From assembly GCA_033807775.1 (NCBI GenBank), contig CM066327.1:78064795-78128794 (forward strand): a stretch of DNA of 64,000 nucleotides, in the 5' to 3' direction. The notes below the pieces were generated by a model that made no database searches, was not told the origin of the DNA, and worked only from the letters and a program-made list of their open reading frames with translations. Source of the DNA: Saussurea involucrata (Eukaryota > Streptophyta > Magnoliopsida > Asterales > Asteraceae). Below are positions 11,255 through 21,545 of the stretch, piece by piece; the first letter of the stretch is position 1; each line of letters starts with the position of its first letter. The position numbers and the translations under genes are program-made.

Positions 11255-11757
11255 CTACTGGAAAGTCAAGGTCATAACACATGAATACCGGAGTCCCACC
11301 CCGAGATACCCAACCGACCATTTAGACCGAGCAATTGACCCATGACTACCACGGACAAAATTCGGAATTTCCCTCGAAACTCTCTCGCGTTTGGCATTTT
11401 CCTCCAAAACTGCCACCTCCTGAGCACTACCTATTGACTCGAGAAGAGGTGCAACCACTGTTAACCGTTGGCACAAGCCCCACAATGGCTCACCATCCAA
11501 ATGTCAACTAAGTGCGTCCGTAACAACATCCGCTTTACCGGGGTGGTAAAGTATCTCACCATCATAATCCCTGACCACGTCAAGCCACCTCCTCTGACGC
11601 ATGTTGAGGTTTTGCCGGTCATTAAGTACTGGAGGCTTTTATGGTTAGTGTATACACTTGACGCCATACAAATAGTTCCTCCAAATCTTGAGAGCAAACA
11701 CCACCAAATCTTACATACCCTCCGGCAAAGTCAACATCGGAGCCTCGCATAACGCCT
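11255..11757 (-). pseudogene. RNase H end / integrase start remnant
   Basis: The minus strand reads, with frame changes, through GEILYHPGKADVV, the end-of-RNase-H segment typical of Ty3 pol, followed by sequence leading into the start of integrase. Upstream, around 11730-11757, an RT-end fragment is joined directly, showing that most of RT and the first part of RNase H are deleted. It is not functional. Confidence 0.7.
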
Positions 11758-12720
11758 GCGTAGCTCCTCAAAGCCCTCTGCTGCTCTTCACCCGCATCCG
11801 ATGATACCCTGATCTCAAATCAACCTTAGAGAACCACGAGGCTCCCTAAAGCTGATCGAACAAGTCATCGATCCCTGGGCGGAGGATAACGATTCTTTAC
11901 CGTAAGCTTATTCAACTCACGGTAGTCTATACACATCCGTTGGGACCCGTCTTTCTTTTTCACAAACAGAATCGGGGCTCCCCACAGTGGACAACTCGGC
12001 TTGATGAACTCCTTTTCGGTAAGTTCCTACAACGAGTGTACAACTCCTTCATTTCTGGTGGAGCCAGGCGATAAGGTGCCTTGGCCACCGGAGCAGCATC
12101 CGGAATCAACTCAATGCGGGACTCTACCTGTCGCTCGGGAGGTATCCCCGGTAACTCCTCGGGAAAATACGTCAGCAAACTCCCGTACAATTGGCACATC
12201 CTCCGCAGACTTCTTCTCTCCGTCGACGCGCGTGTCGATCACATACGCCAAAAATCCCTGACCACTGTGCTGCAAGTACCTCCGAGCCCTCGCAGCCGAA
12301 CATATCGTTGAGGTCCGCCTAGGCAAGCCGCCCTGAACTAGCATTTCTCCCCCGCTTGGGGTTCGAACTCGTACTTGTTTGCGACGACAAACAATCTCCG
12401 CATCATACGCATCCATCCAATCCATGCCCACAGTCACGCATAACTCCCGCATAGCGATCGAAATCAAATCAATCGGGAACCTCACACCAGAGATCTCCAG
12501 AGTGCACCCCCGGTACACGTCAGTAACCGTCAAGGTCCTGTCTTCAGCAACTGCAACCACAAGTGGACAGCCTAACCGTCCCACGACTCGGCCCCAAACA
12601 CTCACTGACTATGTGAGACACGGAAGGATGAGTAGCCCCGCTATCAATCGTCACCACAGCAAGCACCGAGTTAACCAAGAACGTACCTGTCACCACTTTA
12701 TACGTAGCTTGTGCCTTCTC
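11758..12720 (-). pseudogene. Protease and first part of reverse transcriptase, broken
   Basis: The aspartic protease active site IDSGATHPS is readable near 12630-12655, followed after a frameshift by VGMDWMDAYDAEIVC and VREFADVF (12605-12111). It then passes into LPGIPPERQVESRIELIP and APYRLAPPEMKEL, the linker and start of a Ty3 RT (12199-11960), and a KKDGSQRMCIDY piece near 11930. The YxDD catalytic region is missing. There are at least two frameshifts. Confidence 0.8.
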
Positions 12721-13400
12721 CACTCCCAGTTGACGAACTCTACCTCAGGCCGCCTCTATCACTACAGCAAGTGAAGCATACTGCGCGGTACTCACGAACT
12801 CCCTGGTCTTGGTACGTAACATATCCTTGTACCGTGTCCTCTTCATGTCCTCAAAAGTAGCATGCTAAGGATAGAATAATGTCATTTCCGTGAACTTTCG
12901 GTTCACCTCCTTTATGGCCTCCGCAGTCTGACAGAGCTCCAAGAACTCTTTGGCACTCCTCTCCATCTCCACTAGAGGCACATGCCCTACACGAAACATA
13001 TAACGAACTCCTCCCAGGTCAAGTAGTGCGCCCGTTAAGCGTCAAAGCAGTAGCACACCAGTCTTTCGCTCCGTCTCGTAACTGATTCACCGCGAAGCGA
13101 ACCTTCTAGTTCGCAGGACAACCACCGGTAAGGAATGTGCACTCCATAACCGATCCCGACTCTCTTGTTCGGGGCTGCCCACCCGCAGGGGGTGGAATCG
13201 CCGCGATGCGCTCCTCCATCGACACTATTACCTCATCACGAATGGCGGTAATAATCTCGGGGATCGCCCCCTCAAAATATGTGTCACCTCGACCGCAAAC
13301 ATCTCACGAATCTGATCAGCAATAATTCCAGCATCAGCATCTGGATCAGCATTGTTGTTCCTCCTTAACGAGCTACTAGCACACATTAAAACCTGCTAAC
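12721..13400 (-). pseudogene. Gag remnant of the Ty3 element
   Basis: On the minus strand, pieces such as FAVNQLRDGAKDWCATAL (about 13100-13030) and sequence around MERSAKEFLELCQT (about 12970-12930) fit the capsid region of Ty3 gag. The zinc-knuckle part is not found, and stops and frameshifts interrupt the frame. Confidence 0.65.
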
Positions 13401-13564
13401 TACGCTCACACTCAACTCTTCGGATTCTTCGTGACTTTCCCCGACTCGAGCACGGATCCTGTGCTTCAGATAGTAGGAGCTCTGCTACTACCCTTCACAC
13501 CTATCCTTACTCGTTTCGAGTCCTGTCCCAGGACGTCCAAGTAGTTGCTTACCATAAACAAACA

Positions 13565-14330
13565 CATATGCCCATTCCGGCATATGCAAACACTTTTCCT
13601 AGCTCCCTAGAAAAGTCGTAATACCCCACCACCCTTGCTAGAACGGAACCCCCACTAGCCCTGACGAGTCGCCTCGTAAACGCACAGTTGTATACAGTGA
13701 AACCAGATAGACATTCGAATATAAGATTCTATCCTACAACGGTTGGACTCAAACAAGAGCTGCGCAATAGAACTAAATCCAACATTCTAAGGCTATTCAG
13801 TTCCTACTGCATACAACCTAAGGTGCATTCACATAACAACCTATCAAGGCTAGCATGAGTTCCTAATAGCAAGTAACAAGTATACAGTACCACAAAATCC
13901 ACGTAAGCAATCTAGCATACATACTCCTATGTTCTAGAAAGCAATCTAGCATACGTACTCATATGTAAACGCTATTCCCAGCTCACTAGGAATTTCATCT
14001 CATCCCACTACTCTTGCTACAACGGAATCCCTGTTAGCCATAACGAGTTGCCTCGCGAATACCCAGTCGCACGCAGCGTGAATCAAATAGACATTCGAAT
14101 ACAAGATTCTATCCTAGAACGGTTGGACTCAAACAAGAGCTGCGCAATAGGACTAAATCAAATATTCTAAGGCTATATGATTCTTACTGCATGCAACCTA
14201 TAGGGCCTTCACTTGACAACCTACTATAACTAGCATTGATTCCTACTAGCAAGCAGTCATCGTACAGTACAGTGTAAACAACCTCGGCAATCTAGCATGC
14301 ATACCCTATGCCTAGAAAGCAATAAATACA
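13565..14330. repeat. About 375-bp tandem duplication in the 5' leader
   Basis: The segments 13565-13940 and 13950-14330 are diverged copies of one another. Shared anchors include ATAGACATTCGAATA and ACGGTTGGACTCAAACAAGA. They lie between gag and the primer site, so they are untranslated leader of the minus-strand element. Confidence 0.75.
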
Positions 14331-14515
14331 CTAAGTGCTGTACCTTCCCAATTGGCGTCGGCTGACTGTACACACTGCGCCCACGATCACCGTTTCCCAA
14401 ACGGGCTTTCTCCGTTCATTTATTTTCAAAGATTTTATTAAGAGAGTTTAAAAAAACTTCATAACCGCAACTTGAGACCAAACACACCGAGATGTGTTTG
14501 ATTCACTCAAGTTGT

Positions 14516-14527
14516 GCTCTGATACCA
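14516..14527 (-). promoter_or_regulatory. tRNA primer binding site
   Basis: The minus strand reads TGGTATCAGAGC, complementary to the 3' end of plant initiator Met-tRNA, three bases inside the 5' LTR. It fixes the element orientation. Confidence 0.9.
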
Positions 14528-14530
14528 AGT

Positions 14531-16468
14531 TGTAACGTCCCAAAAATTACAAGGAATTTAAAATTTTAAAAACTTGCATTTCATTATAAAACAATCACAA
14601 TTTAATAATTCGTAACTCAAATGAAGTTAACGTCGTTAACTCGAACAGTCAATAAAGTTTATGCAGCGGAAATTTCATAAAATAAAATCCAAAGGTTTGA
14701 AAGTGAAACTTAAACAATTCTTGACACTCCGCGCCTAGTGTGTGTACCGTCAAGCCCGACTACCGCTCGCACCTGAAATCACAACATATTGGGAAAAGGG
14801 TAAGCTAAACGCTTAGTGAATCCTATCACACACGCAGGTAGCAACCCCACGTATATCGCCCCTACTCGCCAGTAGGCAACATCACCATCACCACGGATAT
14901 AAATCCACATAACAATTAGCGTATAAATGCGAACCTCGGTCCAACCGAGCACACCAAAAATATATCGATACAAGCTCAGTCCTACCGAGCCCTCGGTCCC
15001 ACCGAGTAAAGACAATGATACAAGCTCAGTCCCACCGAGCCCTCGGTCCCACCGAGTAAAGATAATACAATTGTACTAGCTCAGTCCCACCGAGCCCTCG
15101 GTCCTACCGAGCCCCTCAGTCCCACCGAGGTGTACACAAAATACACACCATTCACATAATAATTCAACAACCACAACTATTGATCACATCCCAACTAGTT
15201 CACGTAAACACGTAATAACACGTAATACCACATAACACAAAATAACGTTACACATGAAATTCCTAACTACGCGGTGAGAGAAATCACCTCGTAAGCGCGC
15301 CTAGCTCACGAACAACAGTTCAAGCTCCACCAAACCGGGATCACTTCCCAATACCTAAACAAATGTTAAAACGCATTAACACGAGGTCCGAACCCTAAAA
15401 CATGACGCACGAACAACTGTCGCTAAAACTACTTTTCTGTCTAACCAAACAGGTCTGTTCGGGACCTGTTCCGACCTCCCCAAACACAGAAAATCCTCAA
15501 TCACATTACATCACCAGAAAGTGCTCTGAGTTAGAGTTCCAAGGATATATTGTACTCCTCCTAACGATTTTTCTACAGTTTAATACGGATTTTACAAAAA
15601 CGGTTCGCAGAACAGCGAAAACAGAACCTTTCAGTACGAAACGACAATTTGTCCTAAGCTACGTTCCGAACTGGTTTTTGCACAAAACATAGAAACGTTA
15701 CTAGACTCAACATGGGAACCTTTGGCACCGATTTCACCCCAATCCGTGCTATGAGTAAAAAGTTACGGCTTACGCAATACAGTGGCAGATTACTAACTTC
15801 CCATGAAATCATAAGATGGTTTTGCAAAACGACTAGGCGGTTTCGGGCCAAGACCACAGCGGTCTTAGGGTTCCACCAGATGGTTTTTAGGGTTTAGGCC
15901 GCGGCCCCACCCACTCACACACACCACCACAGCCGTCCACCCACGGCCACCGCAGCGGCGGCGTGCGGCGGTGGTGGCTTCGCCGGAAAATGAAAAGAAA
16001 AAGGAAAAGGAACGAGGGTTTACCTTACGGCGAAGCGGCGGCGTTTTCTACACTCCTCCGGCGGTAGTGGCAGCGGCGAAGGGTGGTTGCCGTCGTGCTC
16101 TCCCTCCCTCTCCTCTCGCCGGCGACCTCTCTCTCTTTCCCTCTCGATTTCTTTCCCTCTAGCTTTCTTCTTGGCCGGACACACAACAAGGGGGAGGGGG
16201 GATGACTAAAGGGTTCTTGGGGAGTTACTAGCATGAAACCGAAGGGGGAAGAGGAAGGGAGGGTCTCTTGGCTGATCTCTTGCCAAACTTTGGTGAAATG
16301 CCCCAATTAGCCCCTCAACTTTCCTTTTCTTGCAAAAACCCAAAAAGGTTGACTCATTTAACTTTTTGGTCCGATTCGACTAACCCCGCTAATGGAAACC
16401 ACATTAAATCCAACTTAAAAAAAAACGAATTAATAAAAGAAATTACATACCGGGGTACGGGCTTTACA
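14531..16468 (-). repeat. 5' LTR of the defective Ty3 element
   Basis: Pair of 8568-10504. Differences include single-base changes at the palindrome cluster and a slightly longer A run near 16418-16426. On the minus strand it should carry the element promoter. Confidence 0.95.
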
Positions 16469-16702
16469 GTTGGATAACTCCACAAATGACCCATCACCAT
16501 TCTTAAACACTAACTTGCAAACATTAGAAGGGTTGATTCCACATTTTTGCATGGCGTATGCAACAAACTTATGATAAGTATAGTTTACTGACAATTTTAC
16601 ACCATGCTTAGATTTATAAGCAAAATTCCACTCATTGTTGTCTTGCACTCATTCACCATCGAATCAGAAAAATAGCTTAGCTTTTGCAACAGATGAACTC
16701 AT
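16469..16702 (-). pseudogene. MULE transposase, N-terminal part
   Basis: From an ATG at 16702-16700 the frame reads MSSSVAKAKLFF, then meets two in-frame TGA codons (16666-16664 and 16651-16649). It continues as VQDNNEWNFAYKSKHGVK to FVELSN at the insertion site. The frame on this side matches the frame at 8567 exactly if one copy of GTTGG is removed, so the gene was continuous here before the Ty3 insertion. The start lies directly inside the right TIR, as expected for TIR-driven expression. Confidence 0.8.
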
Positions 16703-16714
16703 TTTTTCAGTAGT

Positions 16715-17224
16715 ATCTCAAAAACAAAATACTGAAGAAAGAAAGCAAGAAAGAAGTATGGAATAAGTATGAATTATGGACTGCATTTTACTGATATTTA
16801 TGGATGAAACAACCAACATTGATGAAACAACCAACATAAATTGCAACCACAAATTGGTATTCCAAGTACGATGATTCAACATTGATGAAACAAGCCAGTG
16901 AATTTCAACTACAAATTGGTCTTCAAAGTACAATAATTGTGGAAAAAATAGTAAAAGCATGCAAAGATTCGTGGAAAAAAGGATCAAAAATGTAATTTTT
17001 TTGCCCACCGCGGGCAACCTCTGCGGGGAGGGACCAAAAGTATCACCGCGGGTATAGTTGGGTGGCTCCGCGAGACACTTTGGCCCAACATGGGGTGCCA
17101 CGTAGGCCCTAGCCCGCGATCGCGGGGCCCACCGCGGAAGTTTTAGGTATTTTGGTAAAATCAGAGAGAATTTGGGTATTTTGGTAAGTCAAAGTCAAAC
17201 TTTGGGTATTTTAATTAAATTCCC
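16715..17224. repeat. Right TIR of the MULE
   Basis: Reverse-complement match to 4783-5235 with an extra local duplication around 16805-16880, where GATGAAACAACCAACAT repeats. It contains the same GC-rich core. Confidence 0.9.
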
Positions 17225-17899
17225 TTTAATTTAAATCTTGGTTTATGGCAGAAATATATAATATTTATTTCTTCTTTAATATTTAACTGTAAATCTGCAG
17301 ATGATCCGAGTATAATATAAAGTATTGATAAACTTGGTTATGATTTATAATTTCTTAGTTTTCCTGGTTGATAGGTATTTTTGAATTCAATAATCAGCAG
17401 GGGTGGTCTTAGAATTTTTTTCAAACGGTGCCATTTTACTATAAGAAACAAACATAAAGATATTTTTTTTAAAATTAATGTTTGTCTCAGGGACGGACTT
17501 AGAAACTTTTTCATACGTTGACACCATATTTTTTCAAACGGTTTTTATCAATATGTGTATCTTTTTTACCAACGTTCAATATCGACCGATATGTTTTTAG
17601 CCAAATTTCGGTGTTTCGAGGGATTTTTAAAGTTTTTGGCCTGATTTCAAGTATTTTTAAGTTTTTTTTAACGATTTTGAGACACTTTTCGGTATTTTTG
17701 GATGATTTCAGGATTTTTTTTCCAGTTGATTTCAAGGATTTTTTTGGTTGATTACGAGGTACGGTTGCACTTCCAAAATGAATACGTTAGCACCTCCTAA
17801 AACGATACGGTTGCACCTTTCACGAAACCAAAAATTTTTACCCTTCGCCGGAGAAATGGTACGATGGCACGTGCCACCGTGTGCCCTTATAAAGGTCCG

Positions 17900-17972
17900 T
17901 CCATGGTTGGTCTGGTGGTTAATCCGTTGTTTTCCAAACTTGTGGCCTCAAGTTCGAGTCTTATTATGACAA
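17900..17972 (+). repeat. Possible tRNA-derived SINE head
   Basis: TGGTCTGGTGG resembles a pol III A box, and AGTTCGAGTCT about 43 bases later resembles a B box, at the spacing expected of a tRNA-derived SINE. An A-rich stretch follows. No target duplication was established and the segment does not fold as a tRNA that I can support. Confidence 0.35.
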
Positions 17973-18066
17973 TTTTTTAGAAACATAATAAATATGAAAG
18001 TAAAATCTAAAAACTACCAAAATATCTCTAAAATAGAATAAAAAACTTGTGGCACCTGCCACCCAT

Positions 18067-18232
18067 TAGGGGTGCTCATGGGTTGGGTTGGTCGGGTTGC
18101 AGCCATTTGAACTACCCAATCTAATATTTGCGGTTTAAAAAATCTCAATCCAACCTAACTCAATCAAACCTATAATTCAACCCAACCTAAACCGTGCGGG
18201 TTAGGTTGGGTTGGCCGGGTTGAAACTTTTAT
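18067..18232. repeat. Possible truncated hAT-like MITE
   Basis: It begins TAGGGGTGCTCATGGGTTGG, a hAT-MITE-like start, and is followed by inverted runs of GGGTTGG and CCAACCC. The matching right end is not found. Confidence 0.35.
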
Positions 18233-18333
18233 ATGTTTTTTTATAATAGCTAAGCATTTGTGTTTGAACAAAATAAAATTAACGAGGTGGTGGTTTTCGA
18301 GCGGTGGAATGCCATGGTGAACTATGGTTGTTA

Positions 18334-18943
18334 GACCATCCACATCCATGCAATTCATTTACACTTTCAATTGTGCCACATCAGCTTTTGCAATTACCTT
18401 CTACACACATGCAATCCACTTACACTTTCAAAAGTGGTCCCCACTACAACACTTATTAATTACTTTATAAATTATTATATACATTCTATTTTTTTAGTTA
18501 ATAACATGATATATAATTCTTTATATTAATTTAATGTTAACTAAAATATAAACATTAATTTTAGATAAACGATGAATATATGATATAATAACATAATACA
18601 ATTCTTATATTTATTTTATAATTTGTCGTTCAAATTATTTTAACAATTGGGTTTGAATTTATTGTATATAAAAAATAACATAGACGAGATACATAAAATA
18701 TTTCTTAAATAAGAATAATTAATTTAATTAAAAAATAAACTAGCATTATTAATTTATAAAAATTTATGATTTTATATAAAAGTTTAGCTTATTTAAATAA
18801 TTAAAAGTAGAAAACAAAAAGATGGGAGTCAATTGAGTGACCATGTGGCTTGCAAGTTTAATTGCAATTCATTTGCCTACATGGCAAATAATTCCTCACA
18901 AACATTCTTTTGCAATTGGTTTTGCAAGCGTGTGTTGATGGTC
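18334..18943. mobile_element. PIF/Harbinger-like MITE
   Basis: The left end GACCATCCACA and right end TGTTGATGGTC are inverted repeats with one mismatch, flanked by TTA on both sides (18331-18333 and 18944-18946). Inner parts on both sides share TTGCAATT-type motifs. A 3-bp TTA target duplication fits PIF/Harbinger. The 610-bp interior is AT-rich without an ORF. Confidence 0.6.
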
Positions 18944-18946
18944 TTA

Positions 18947-19892
18947 TGAAAATGAGGCAAAATGGACGGTTGCAAAGTGATTGTATATAGAATTAGTTTT
19001 GAAACGTCTTATTGATTATATTCAGTAAATTGAAAATTGTTATTTTTGTTATTGTAATTTTTAAATTGTGATTTTTATCTGTATATTTATAATCTATTTT
19101 TGGTATTCTTTTGATGATTTATAATTTATTCTTGTTTTTATCTTTATGGTATGTGATTCATTGTTATTTTTATCTCTCATGTTTAAAGGTAAAAGTTAGT
19201 TTAAAAAACGAAAATAACAATAAATTGTCAACCTCACCGACAAAAACCACAATTTCAAAATCAAAGAAATGAAAGTGGTAATTTTTAACAAACCATAGAA
19301 ACGGAAATGAAAAACATTGAAAAATGATCATAATATCCGTTTGAGTTAACATGGTTAATTGATTTTGTTAGTGGGAAGGACCAAAAGTTTGCGAAAATGC
19401 AAATCAGGAATCCCATCCTTGTAGTTATTTTGATCTTGGAACTACTATGGATAGATAGTGTAAACCACATGGACCAAATCCGTAATTTACTCTTTCCGCG
19501 ATTATATATCTAAAAGTTGAAACAATGTTATTGAATTCAAAATAAACATTTTTTAAACTATAAAAATCATTTTATTTAGTCGTTGGTTGTAGATGGCTAT
19601 TAGAGGCTACGGAACCATTAGAGGTGGATCGTACTAGTCTAAATTATAAAATATAGATCTTAATGTTTTAGTTAAAGCCGTAATAATATCACTAATTAGA
19701 CTATCAACTTTGACGGAGAATGTCTTTGGCAATTCGTCGCGCATATTACCCATGGAAAATATCCGTCGACTATAGGAACAAATTTAATTGGTAAATAGTT
19801 GACGGGTTAGAGACGGTTAAAGATACTTCGTGACATACATTCGTCTATAATAGTCATTATGTAATTTTATACGTGAGAAATAAATTACAAAC
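18947..19892. other. Intergenic DNA, nothing recognised
   Basis: AT-rich sequence. Short ORFs here are not supported by composition or similarity. I see no element ends. Confidence 0.4.
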
Positions 19893-20310
19893 TGTTAAAA
19901 GGTAAAGATCTTGTGTACCAATCTTGTCATCTTTCTAATTTAGCTTGTTTGTTATGTCATTTACAGGAGTTAAGGGGTGAATTTGTAAAGAAGATGATAC
20001 TTCAGGATAGGAGGGACCGCGCCTCACTTCTTGTGGATCTTCAGGGTTAGCGGAGCACTAAGATGAAAGTTGGAGGGCTAACGTGGAACTTCAGAGTTAA
20101 TATATAAACTTTCCTCTCTTAAGGAAATTCATCAATTCATTTCATTTTCTAATTTTCAGACGATGCATCTCTTTCTTTTCTCTCTCAACTTTTAGGGTTT
20201 TAATCTAGGTTAACATCTTCAACTCTCATGAAGATGTTTAGGTTGAATTAGGTTAGTATTTGATGAGATTGTTCATTTGTTTGTACTAGTTGTTATGTTA
20301 GGGTCAATTA
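19893..20310 (+). repeat. 5' LTR of element F, left part
   Basis: It is followed by element A; the remaining LTR end (29783-29808, ...CAATAAACA) lies on the other side of A. The putative promoter TAATATATAAAC is near 20100 with CT-rich sequence after it. The start position is a best guess. Confidence 0.5.
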
Positions 20311-20573
20311 TGTGTTGAATAGAAGTTCAAGGGCTTGTTTGTATTTGTTTAATTTGATCCTTGTTAGTGAACGGGCCGTGGGCTTGTTTCCACGGGCCCG
20401 TCATATATAATGTTTGTTTAGCTTAGAATTAAGCAAGTTGTTCATTTATCTTTCCTATTCGTATTGTAAGCTCTCTGATTTTGAAAGCAAATTGGATGAC
20501 CAGTTGAAATCATAACCATTGTTATTCATATATTGATTTCATTATTGTTCGTTGCACGGATCTGGAACTCACA
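20311..20573 (+). repeat. 5' LTR of element A
   Basis: TGTGTTGAATAG...GAACTCACA. It contains a strong GC-rich hairpin, ACGGGCC...GTGG against CCAC...GGGCCCGT, around 20371-20402. Confidence 0.9.
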
Positions 20574-20575
20574 AT

Positions 20576-20587
20576 TAGTATCAGAGC
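20576..20587 (+). promoter_or_regulatory. Primer binding site of element A (one mismatch)
   Basis: TAGTATCAGAGC, one base from the initiator Met-tRNA complement TGGTATCAGAGC, two bases after the LTR. Confidence 0.8.
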
Positions 20588-21545
20588 AGACGGACAAATC
20601 GATTCAAAGTGCTCTATTCGAATTCCGGTAAGTTTTTCTTTCATAAGGCTGTGTTCTTCATTGAAAATCCATCTTTTGATTCGGTTGAAATTGATCGTTT
20701 TCGTTTATTGCATTCTGTTAGTATTACTCTTATTAGTGATTCTGCACGTTTTCGCAATTTAATTCGATCATCTGAGTGAGTTTTTTAAGCAAATTAAAGT
20801 TCAAAAGTTTTGGTTGTGTTCTTGAGAAAAATCGAAATTTTAATCATCAAAACTTGTTGTTTTTGCTTCAAAATTGATTTAGGAAGTGTTATTTTTGTGT
20901 TTGGTCGAGATCCTAACCTTTCAGGAACGATTTTGAGCAACCCTAGTTGATTCCCAATCGATATGTAAACCACAGCCGTCCTTTCCGGATAACAGCCGAA
21001 GTTTCCGGACAATCTCATTCAACCTTTCCGGACACGGCTCATCTTTCCGGGTAAGTAGTTCTTTCCAATTTTTCCGGATATATTTGTTCCGAAAACCCAA
21101 AGTTTCCGGTAAATTATTTTATCAGGACAACTCAACGTTTCCGGTAATCTATTTTACCCGGACAACTCGAAGTTTTCGGTCAAATCGATTCTTTCCGGAC
21201 CATTTCTTCCGGTAAGTACGTCATCCGGAAAGCGAATCATCCGGAAACCCCTTTCATCCGGTAAGTGTCATATTTACTATCTTCATCCGGAAACTATTGT
21301 CTTCCGGTAACCTATAGTTATCCGAAAACCTTAGTTTGTCCGGACACTCTCACTTATCCGGACACTTCTGAGTTTTTGAACTGTCTTTCACTCAAACTAA
21401 TCCGGACACTTCCAGATCAGTCATCACATCCGGATTCCTATCCGGTAAGTTCATTTCTGTTGAATTCTTACCTGTTCCTAGTACAACTCAGTCGTAGAAC
21501 CTGCGTTAGGATACCACTCGTAGTGCCTTGTGTTAGGTTACCACT
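20588..21545 (+). other. 5' leader of element A with TCCGGA array
   Basis: A plausible splice donor (CCG|GTAAGTTTTT) lies near 20629. From about 20985 to 21450 there are some 20 copies of TTTCCGG, TCCGGACA, TCCGGTAA and similar. No ORF is supported. Confidence 0.6.

Larger units (their letters stand above)
8568..16468 (-). mobile_element. Defective Ty3-type LTR retrotransposon inserted in the MULE transposase
   Basis: A 7901-bp element with two LTRs of 1937-1938 bp, flanked by the 5-bp duplication GTTGG (8563-8567 and 16469-16473). On the minus strand each LTR starts TGTAAAGCCCGTACCCCG and ends GGGACGTTACA. A primer site matching the 3' end of initiator Met-tRNA lies at 14516-14527 and a polypurine tract at 10505-10518. 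The 4-kb interior keeps only broken pieces of gag, protease, RT start and RNase H, with most of RT and integrase missing. By eye I count about 20 differences between the LTRs (near 1%), so insertion was recent although the interior is degenerate. Confidence 0.95.
4783..17224 (-). mobile_element. Mutator-like element (MULE) with long TIRs, split by a Ty3 element
   Basis: Long inverted repeats lie at 4783-5235 and 16715-17224, beginning GG(G/A)AATTTAATTAAAAT at both outer ends and flanked by the identical 9-bp repeat TTTAATTTA (4774-4782 and 17225-17233). Nine bp is the classical Mutator target duplication length. Without the Ty3 insertion (8568-16468 plus one 5-bp TSD copy) the element is about 4.5 kb. 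It holds a transposase gene read leftward from the right TIR, a small coiled-coil ORF read rightward from the left TIR, and a captured MATH-domain fragment between them. The transposase has several stop codons, so the element is non-autonomous now. Confidence 0.9.
17234..18330. other. Intergenic DNA with small repeat fragments
   Basis: From 17400 to 17990 the sequence has the look of an old interspersed repeat (GGGACGGACTTAGAAACTTT and T-rich runs), with no ORF I would trust. Two candidate repeat fragments inside it are listed separately. Confidence 0.4.

Noticed and set aside
17900..17972. Functional tRNA gene
   Set aside because: A- and B-box-like motifs exist, but I could not assign anticodon and acceptor stems; a SINE-like fragment is the more cautious call.
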